Source: Deltaproteobacteria bacterium
GTDB lineage: Bacteria > Myxococcota_A > Polyangia > DRWM01 > JAAZOP01
Direction: 5' to 3'
Assembly (NCBI GenBank): GCA_016218815.1
Contig: JACRCX010000089.1
Location: forward strand, 1 to 64,000
Length of the DNA stretch: 64,000 nucleotides
Below, in pieces: positions 57,628 through 64,000 of the stretch. The notes under the pieces are model-generated. The model was given only the letters and a program-made list of their open reading frames with translations, made no database searches and had not been told where the DNA came from. A program made the translations under genes and the position numbers. Each line of letters starts with the position of its first letter. Position 1 is the first letter of the stretch.

Positions 57628-60464
57628 GAGGCCGTCGCAAGGCTCCCGACTCGGGCCAGCTTCGCCTGGACGGGAAGGGCCAGCTCCGGCTGGACCAGAA
57701 GGATGTGACGGGGGCGGCGCGGTCGCATGAGCCCTTCGTGCCCGGGCCGAATCCGAAGCTGCCGGAGTTCATCGCGGAGCATACCACGGCATACGATCCC
57801 GCGACGGACGCGTACGACGTTCCGGCATTCGACCGTGACCTCGTCGTGGACAAGGCGGCGCCGCCCAAGGCCATCTACGACATGCACACGTACTGGTCGA
57901 AGAAGCACTGGGCGGCGATCCGCGAGTACATCCGCCACTACCTCCCCGAGCGGTACTACCCGCGCGGCACCGGCCTGGTGCTGGACTGTTTCTCCGGATC
58001 CGGCATGACCGGGGTGGCGGCGATGATGGAGGATCGTCCCTGCGTCCTGGTCGATGCCTCCCCGGCCGCGGCCTTCATCTCGCACTGCTACACGCACCCG
58101 GTCGATCCGGAGGCGCTGCGCGTCGCGTGGGATCGGATGATGACCGAAGCGTACCCTGACGACCTGCAACGTCGGCTCCGGAAGATCACGGGCGAGGAGA
58201 TCGTGAACCTGGAGCAGGAGCTCGACTGGCTCTACGCCACGCGGTGCGATCGCTGCGGCGGTCCGGCGACGACGGAGTACGTGGTCTACTCGGAGCGGTT
58301 CGAGTGCCCGTCGTGCTTCCAGCCGGTCGCGCTGTTCGACTGCCCCGAGCACGAGGTGTCGTACCCGGCGGGCAAGGCGAGCACGGCCACCCTCACGAAG
58401 AGGCGCCGGGTATGCCCGCACTGCCTCGCGGAGGCCGGCGGCAAGCCCCACCGGAAGTTCGCAATCTCCACGCGGGGACGCAAATTCGGCCCCATCCCGG
58501 TCCTCGTCCGCTACCGCTGCCTTGGCGGTTGCAAGCCCGCCGCCGCGGAGCGCCGCCACGACGACGACCGCCGGACGCGGAAGGGGAAGTACTTCGCGGA
58601 GGACGACCTGGGGAAGATCACGCGCATCGACGGGGTCGAGGTGCCGCACTGGTATCCGCAACGGAAAATGATGGACGTCGAGGACGACGCGAAGCCGTGG
58701 GGCATGGAGTGGCGTCCCGGCCGCAATTTCCGCAACGTCGCCGACCTCTACACGAAGCGGAACCTATGGGCGTTGGCGGCGTGGCGTGCCGCCATGACCC
58801 GCACGGTTCCTGGAATCGGGCCGGTATACGCCGGGCTGACCGTTCCGGCTATTACCTGCTCGAAGATGCTGCGCGAGGAGAAACGCGCCGTCCAGACGGG
58901 AACCTACTACATCCCTCCCGTGGCTCGTCAGATCAATCTCATCAATGCTGCGGATTATGGCCGCCGAGTCCTGTCTGCAGGGCATGCCGCTCTTACCCAA
59001 GAAGTCGGCACGACAGGCCCATCGACCGTGTCGACCGATTCCGCCGTTCGTCCCTCATGCCCGCCCGCCTCCCTCGACTACGTTTTCACCGATCCCGCCT
59101 ACATGGACAAGGTGCAGTACGGCGAGCTGAACTTCGTCTGGGAGGCGTGGCTGGGCTTCGACGGCACGTGGCTCAAGGACGAGATCGTCGTCAATCCGTT
59201 CCGCGGGAAGACGGCGGACGACTGGGATCGAGACATGCGCCGAGTCCTGGCAAACCTGCACCGCGCGCTCAAGCCAAGCCGCTGGATGTCGCTCTGCTAT
59301 CACGACACCAACCCCGCCACGTGGACACGACTCCAGAACATGATCCTCGACACGGGCTTCGAGATCCACTCGGTGACCGTGCTGGACCCGAAGCAGAAGA
59401 GCAGCAACCAACTCACCGGGGAGAAGGTCGTCAAGAGCGACCTCGTCGTCAACTGCCGGAAGCCGAAGCTTGGCGGAAAGGGCGACACCAACGGCGCCGG
59501 CGAGGACACGTTCGTCTCGCAGCGAGTCCGCGAGATCCTGATCGACGTCCTGTCCCAGGCCGGCGGCCAGACGCGGGATCGGCTTTGGGACCTCGTGCTG
59601 AAGCGGCTCCTCACACGAGGCCAGCTCGCCGAGCACCGGTTCGAGGACATTTTGGGGGAAGTCGCGATCCGGTCCGAGGCGGGCCGGTGGTTCCTCAAAG
59701 AGAAGTTCGAGAGCCTTTCGGAGAGCGACCTGCGCAACGAGGGGCGAGCGGGCGACACGCTGGTCCGCTTCGCGCGGCTCCGCATGGCAGGGCTTCCCGC
59801 GGGCGCCGCGGCGGACGTGGTCCTCCGGGCGCCACACCTGGGGGACGACGACGTGGACGAGGCGACCCTGGTGGACTACGTCCGACGGACCGTGTTTCGG
59901 GACGAGGGCGAGGGCGAGAAGTTCGACCTGAAGGGTCGGCTCAAGGGGATCGAGTTCTACGACTGCCTCTTCTTCTACCTCACGCGGTGGCTCAAGGGCC
60001 GGGGCGCGGGCCTCGTTCCGCGGCGGGACCTGGCGCAGTTCCTGGACGAGTACCTCGTCCGGTTCAAGGACGGCGATCACTGGCTGTACCGGCCGCCCGA
60101 CGAGAACGAGGCGGAGGGGCTGCGCAAGGCCCGAGGCACGGGTCTGGCGCGGCGCATCCGGCAGTTCACCGCGTTCGTGCGGGGTGAGGGGGAGTACCCG
60201 AAGGAGCGAAGACCCGACACGCGCACGCTGGCAGAGTGGCTGCACCACTGCGCGCTGTTCGGACTCGCGGAGGAAGGCGTCGCGCTGTTCGAGAAGGGCG
60301 GCCTTGCGGCGCGGCTCCGCGAGCTGCCGGAGGATGAACGCTACGACGTGGACGACTGGTACCAGCGCTGCCGCCGCCGGGCCGGCACCAAGCCCGCGGA
60401 GGACGCGCAGGAGTCGGACGACGGGGATGGCGAACAGACCGAGGAGCCGGAAGCGGACGAGTGA
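57624..60464 (+). CDS. COG1743-type adenine-specific DNA methyltransferase (PglX-like role)
   Basis: 946 residues. SAM-binding motif I Leu-Asp-Cys-Phe-Ser-Gly-Ser-Gly-Met-Thr-Gly near 119-129 and catalytic motif Thr-Asp-Pro-Ala-Tyr near 489-493, where Ala replaces the second Pro of DPPY. Two zinc ribbons sit between (Cys-Asp-Arg-Cys-Gly-Gly near 208 with Cys-Pro-Ser-Cys near 232; Cys-Pro-His-Cys near 265), as in COG1743/DUF1156 enzymes used in type 3 BREX. The C-terminal ~350 residues are unassigned and may hold the target-recognition part. It would mark host DNA as self. A single enzyme with no separate nuclease, as expected for BREX. Confidence 0.88.
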   Translation: MRGRRKAPDSGQLRLDGKGQLRLDQKDVTGAARSHEPFVPGPNPKLPEFIAEHTTAYDPATDAYDVPAFDRDLVVDKAAPPKAIYDMHTYWSKKHWAAIREYIRHYLPERYYPRGTGLVLDCFSGSGMTGVAAMMEDRPCVLVDASPAAAFISHCYTHPVDPEALRVAWDRMMTEAYPDDLQRRLRKITGEEIVNLEQELDWLYATRCDRCGGPATTEYVVYSERFECPSCFQPVALFDCPEHEVSYPAGKASTATLTKRRRVCPHCLAEAGGKPHRKFAISTRGRKFGPIPVLVRYRCLGGCKPAAAERRHDDDRRTRKGKYFAEDDLGKITRIDGVEVPHWYPQRKMMDVEDDAKPWGMEWRPGRNFRNVADLYTKRNLWALAAWRAAMTRTVPGIGPVYAGLTVPAITCSKMLREEKRAVQTGTYYIPPVARQINLINAADYGRRVLSAGHAALTQEVGTTGPSTVSTDSAVRPSCPPASLDYVFTDPAYMDKVQYGELNFVWEAWLGFDGTWLKDEIVVNPFRGKTADDWDRDMRRVLANLHRALKPSRWMSLCYHDTNPATWTRLQNMILDTGFEIHSVTVLDPKQKSSNQLTGEKVVKSDLVVNCRKPKLGGKGDTNGAGEDTFVSQRVREILIDVLSQAGGQTRDRLWDLVLKRLLTRGQLAEHRFEDILGEVAIRSEAGRWFLKEKFESLSESDLRNEGRAGDTLVRFARLRMAGLPAGAAADVVLRAPHLGDDDVDEATLVDYVRRTVFRDEGEGEKFDLKGRLKGIEFYDCLFFYLTRWLKGRGAGLVPRRDLAQFLDEYLVRFKDGDHWLYRPPDENEAEGLRKARGTGLARRIRQFTAFVRGEGEYPKERRPDTRTLAEWLHHCALFGLAEEGVALFEKGGLAARLRELPEDERYDVDDWYQRCRRRAGTKPAEDAQESDDGDGEQTEEPEADE

Positions 60465-60478
60465 CAGGAGGATCGAGG

Positions 60479-63400
60479 ATGCGCCAGACAACCCTGACCC
60501 GCTTCGGCGCCCGGAAGCCGCTCGGCGAGATCCTGAAGGTCCCCGCGAAGGTCGAGAGCGTGTACTCGCTGACCCAACACGTCTGGGCCGGCCGGACCGA
60601 CCAGGAACGCCGCGAGTCGAAGAAGAACGGTCGGGTCCGGCTGGAAACGCTCGGCGAGTTCTACCTCGATCCCGTGCGCTCGTACCTCGACCGGATCTGC
60701 GAGAAGATCGCGGCCGGCGAGGGGCAGGGGTTCTGGTTGCAGGCCGAGTTCGGCGTGGGCAAGTCGCACCTCATCGCGGCGACGGCCGTCATGGCGCTCG
60801 GTGGAAGCGCCGCGTGGGATCGGGTCAAGGCCGGCGAGGACCAGGAAGCCAAGGCGGGGCCGGGCAGCCGGCTGGACGAGAACTGGCGGCGCAAGATCGA
60901 AGGCAAGCGGATCTTCCCGGTCGTGCTGTCGCTTGAGGGCGCCGGCGGGACGCAGGACCGGTTGCTGGAGGACTTCATTCTCGAGGAGGCGCAGGATACC
61001 TTCGCCCTCCGGGAAGGGAAGCCGCTCGCCGTGTACCCGGAGGAACACCTGGTGAGGCTGTTCCTGAGCGACCACCACCGGATGTTCCGCGACGACCTTC
61101 CGCGGTTCCTCGGCGACGAACGGCTGATGCAGGGGCTGCCGCGATACTCCCGGGACGAGTTTCATCGAGCGCTTGGGGATCCCGCGGCGGTGCGCGATGC
61201 CGGCCGCGTCCTGAGCGCCTTCTACCGCCACAAGCGCGTGACACCAATGGTGGAGGCCACCCGAGCAGAACGGCTGAGTCGTGCGGTCCGGGACATCCTG
61301 GAGGCCGGCTACGACGGGGTGTTCATCGCCATCGACGAGATGTCGGAGTATCTCGGCCGGTCGCGGCACCTGGCCGACGACGAGGACTGCCTGCTCACCC
61401 TCTCCAGCACGCTCGCCAAGGCGCAGGGGTTTCCCGTCTGGACGCTGGTGGCGGCGCAGGCGAAGCACACGAACCCCCAGAAGATCATCGCGCCGGACCG
61501 GCTGCGGCACGAAGTGCTGGAGCACAAACCGGAACGGTTCCGCGACATCGTCGTGCAGCGCACACGGACGGTGACCGACCCGGCGGCGCTCGAGGTCTAT
61601 CACGCAGGATACCGGACCCTGGTGCCGTGGGTCCGGGACGGCAACCGTGAGGAGTTCGACGCTTCCTTCCCCTTCCCGCCGGCTGCGATCCAGATTATCC
61701 GTCAGATCTCCACCAGGCTCACGGGCACGCGATCGACCATCGGGTTCCTGCACCGGGCTCTCCAGCGTGCGATCGCCGAGGAGACCAAGGAGCTCGTGCC
61801 GCTGTGGCGGGTGTTCGACGATCTGATGTCGTACGCCGAGACTCCTTCCACGTCCTCGTCCGGAACGGTCAGCATCCGCAGCCGTTTCCGAGACGAGGTT
61901 GGCGCGCTGACCTCCGCACAGGCGGCGCTCTCCAGGATCACGGACGGCCAGCTTGCCCGTCTGCAGAACCGCCAACGCGCGGAACGCATCCTGAACACCC
62001 TCTTCCTGTACTACCTCGCCGACGTCCGGGAGGGCCTGACGGCCGAGCAGATTGTCGACGCCGTATGCGACCTCAAGCTGGACGAGGACAAGCTGGACGC
62101 GCAGCTCGGCCACTACGAGACGGTGCTCGCCGAGATGCAGAACAAGCTGCACGCGCAGATCCGCAAGCGGGGCGATCGCTACGAGTTCGTGCCGCGTGAG
62201 ACAGGGGAGTACGACGCCGTGGCCAACGCCGCGGCCGACCGGCTGCGCAAGGATCCGCTCCTGCTGCGACAGTACGTCGATCGGGCGATGGGGTATTCGG
62301 ACGCCGAGCACGGCGGAGAGGCGTCGCCGTTCGCGGAGTTCATCGCCGAGGGAGAGCGTCAGATCCAGTTGAAGGTGCTGTGGCACGGCCAGGAGCGTCC
62401 GGGCCGCGTGGCGGTCGTCGATCTGGACAAGCCGGGCGCGCGCGCGCCGGAGGTCGATACGCACGGCAACGAGGACGACTTCCTCGTGCTGCTCGCCCGC
62501 GGCCCCATGACCGACCGGCAGGTCAAGGAGTTCCTCAAACGCGACGGGTCCGCGGATCCCCGCGTCTGCGTGTGGGCGCCTGCGGAGCCGGACGACGGGG
62601 AGAAGGCAACCCTGGTCGCCGCGCTCGCGCACCTCGTCGTGGCGAACGACAACCCGAACACGGGGATGGGAAAGGACGGGCGTCGGGGTTGGCACCACGA
62701 GGCCCATCGTGCCTATCAGGTGCTGCTTGCCGTTCACGCGCGCGGCGTTGCCCGCACCTCGCGCACGGCGCTCGACATCGACACCGCAGGTGGCGTCGGC
62801 GCGGCCATCGAACGGATGGCGCGGAAGTCCATGGATACTTGCTACCGGTCCCGCAGCATCGATTTCGGTCCGAGGAAGTTCGACTCCCAGGGGGCAGTGA
62901 AACTGGTCAACGGGATCGTCAAGTTCGGGAAGGCGGTGAGCGAGGGCGACCAGCTCTGGGGCGCCGTGGAGAACTTCGCTGCCCCGCTGGAGATCGTCCA
63001 TCCGAGCGATCTCCGGCGCCTGGACGCGTCCGGCTCCACGTTCTGCCAGGCGATTCGCAAGCGGATCGAGGGACGTGGCGGCACTCCCATCGACGTGAAG
63101 ACCGTCTACAACTGGTTCACCGGATACGACGAACGGGACGGAACCGAGTCTCCGGGACTCACCCGACGCATGGTGGATGTGTACCTTCTGTGCCTCGCCC
63201 AGCAAGGTGTCATCCGCATCCAGGACAAGAAGGGTGCCTGGATCGACCGTTCGACCATCGCGGCGATCGAGTTCAAGCCCGAGACCCTGCGCGGCCTCTC
63301 GCGCCTCGAGCTGCCGCGAGCGCCGGACGCGTGGGACGTGTTCTCCCCGTACCTGGAAGTCCTGGTTGGTGCGAGTGCGGGTTGCCTGGGGCCCCGGTAT

Positions 63401-64000
63401 GACAAGGCGACAGCAGATGACGCCCTCGTGCGTCTTCGGGATTCCGCGTGGCCTGACCCGGAGATCCTGGACCGCGACGACAAGGCGCTGCGTGAACTCC
63501 TTCGACTGCTGGGTCGCGAGGTTACGAGCCCGTTCGACGACCTGCTGCTCTACTGGCTGGAGTTCGGGAGCGAGCCGCGGCCGTCTTCGACCGATCTTGC
63601 CGAGGTATTCGACTCCCTGCGGCGGGCCGTTCTGAGCGCGACGAAGGCGGCGGAGCCCGGGTCGCTCGGCCCGAAGGAGCTCGACGAGTTCCGCGACCGG
63701 CATCGGCGGTGGCAGGACATGCGCCGGGCGTTCGATGCAACTCGCTCGGTTCTGCTTCGGGCGGCGCGACTCGCGAGCGCCGCCCTACCCGGCGATGTGG
63801 GGGAGATGGCCGCCCTGGCGGCGGCACAGCAGGCTGTCCGGCGGGAACTGGACAAGGTCGAGGATCTGGTGGTCAACCCGGACACGGTCCAAACGCGGCT
63901 GCGTCCGCGGCTGGACGACCTCGAGCGCGAGTACCTCCCCGCCTATCAAGGGCTGCTCCTCGCCGTCGAGGAAGCTCGAAAGCAGCTCCACGAGGCGCTG
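60479..64000 (+). CDS. brxC: BrxC/PglY-type large ATPase, 3' end outside window
   Basis: 1174 codons are inside the window and the frame is open at the right edge. AGGAGG lies seven bases before the ATG. Walker A Ala-Glu-Phe-Gly-Val-Gly-Lys-Ser at 90-97 and Walker B Phe-Ile-Ala-Ile-Asp-Glu-Met near 280, with a sensor-like Leu-Val-Ala-Ala-Gln-Ala near 325. The rest is long, helical and without other motifs that I can name, as in BrxC/PglY proteins of ~1200-1300 residues. It is the likely ATP-driven core of the BREX complex. Follows the methyltransferase by 14 bases. Confidence 0.85.
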   Translation, partial: MRQTTLTRFGARKPLGEILKVPAKVESVYSLTQHVWAGRTDQERRESKKNGRVRLETLGEFYLDPVRSYLDRICEKIAAGEGQGFWLQAEFGVGKSHLIAATAVMALGGSAAWDRVKAGEDQEAKAGPGSRLDENWRRKIEGKRIFPVVLSLEGAGGTQDRLLEDFILEEAQDTFALREGKPLAVYPEEHLVRLFLSDHHRMFRDDLPRFLGDERLMQGLPRYSRDEFHRALGDPAAVRDAGRVLSAFYRHKRVTPMVEATRAERLSRAVRDILEAGYDGVFIAIDEMSEYLGRSRHLADDEDCLLTLSSTLAKAQGFPVWTLVAAQAKHTNPQKIIAPDRLRHEVLEHKPERFRDIVVQRTRTVTDPAALEVYHAGYRTLVPWVRDGNREEFDASFPFPPAAIQIIRQISTRLTGTRSTIGFLHRALQRAIAEETKELVPLWRVFDDLMSYAETPSTSSSGTVSIRSRFRDEVGALTSAQAALSRITDGQLARLQNRQRAERILNTLFLYYLADVREGLTAEQIVDAVCDLKLDEDKLDAQLGHYETVLAEMQNKLHAQIRKRGDRYEFVPRETGEYDAVANAAADRLRKDPLLLRQYVDRAMGYSDAEHGGEASPFAEFIAEGERQIQLKVLWHGQERPGRVAVVDLDKPGARAPEVDTHGNEDDFLVLLARGPMTDRQVKEFLKRDGSADPRVCVWAPAEPDDGEKATLVAALAHLVVANDNPNTGMGKDGRRGWHHEAHRAYQVLLAVHARGVARTSRTALDIDTAGGVGAAIERMARKSMDTCYRSRSIDFGPRKFDSQGAVKLVNGIVKFGKAVSEGDQLWGAVENFAAPLEIVHPSDLRRLDASGSTFCQAIRKRIEGRGGTPIDVKTVYNWFTGYDERDGTESPGLTRRMVDVYLLCLAQQGVIRIQDKKGAWIDRSTIAAIEFKPETLRGLSRLELPRAPDAWDVFSPYLEVLVGASAGCLGPRYDKATADDALVRLRDSAWPDPEILDRDDKALRELLRLLGREVTSPFDDLLLYWLEFGSEPRPSSTDLAEVFDSLRRAVLSATKAAEPGSLGPKELDEFRDRHRRWQDMRRAFDATRSVLLRAARLASAALPGDVGEMAALAAAQQAVRRELDKVEDLVVNPDTVQTRLRPRLDDLEREYLPAYQGLLLAVEEARKQLHEAL

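Overview
The window is one very GC-rich bacterial chromosome segment. It looks most like a myxobacterium or related deltaproteobacterial lineage. The clues are many Sec and Tat lipoproteins, an initiation factor IF3 with a long acidic C-terminal tail (as in the Myxococcus xanthus IF3, Dsg), and large kinase/GTPase/AAA+/TPR-type conflict genes. The taxonomic call is an inference. No rRNA or ribosomal protein gene is present to test it.

Housekeeping blocks. Positions 1-12.8 kb hold a partial membrane-anchored Pro/Ala-rich protein, an HDAC-family deacetylase, a small exported protein, a minus-strand set of three lipoproteins ending in an M16 metallopeptidase, a polyhydroxyalkanoate-granule-like protein, tRNA-Val(GAC), thrS, infC and a lipoprotein that fuses MEMO and AMMECR1 domains. 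Positions 41.2-49.2 kb hold a minus-strand three-gene redox operon (Fe-S oxidoreductase, DUF362, AmmeMemoRadiSam radical SAM enzyme), then rseP-rsmB on the minus strand, diverging from a sigma-54 activator.

Defence-like blocks. Positions 13.0-25.0 kb start with a decayed nucleotidyltransferase toxin locus, then sbcDC and a complete Wadjet system (jetABCD). Positions 25.2-32.1 kb hold a tightly coupled operon of unknown function: an ECF-like sigma factor, a protein with a possible PIN/NYN-like domain, a 1144-residue protein with an apparent Lon-type Ser-Lys domain plus helical repeats, and a DHH-like protein. Positions 32.1-37.7 kb are a scrapyard of conflict genes: a truncated kinase facing a truncated dynamin-like GTPase, an AAA+ ATPase fused to a Swt1-like HEPN domain, and a McrB/MoxR-type AAA+ gene broken by frameshifts and a stop. 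Positions 37.8-41.2 kb hold two very small genes, an exported toxin-like protein with a GHH-type nuclease tail, and a DUF4143 ATPase behind a palindromic operator. From 49.5 kb to the right edge runs a long co-directional BREX-like operon: pglZ, brxL, a BrxA-like and a BrxB-like gene, an AAA ATPase/TOPRIM pair, a COG1743-type DNA methyltransferase and a brxC/pglY-type ATPase cut by the window end. Its gene order and mix of components do not match a standard BREX type that I know.

Two themes cross the window. First, several families of short dispersed repeats lie between genes, and some sit in frame inside rsmB, the sigma-54 activator and the N-termini of exported proteins. Second, the housekeeping genes favour G-ending codons (GGG, GCG, GTG) while the defence blocks use many more C-ending codons (GGC, GCC, GTC), which fits horizontal acquisition of the blocks.
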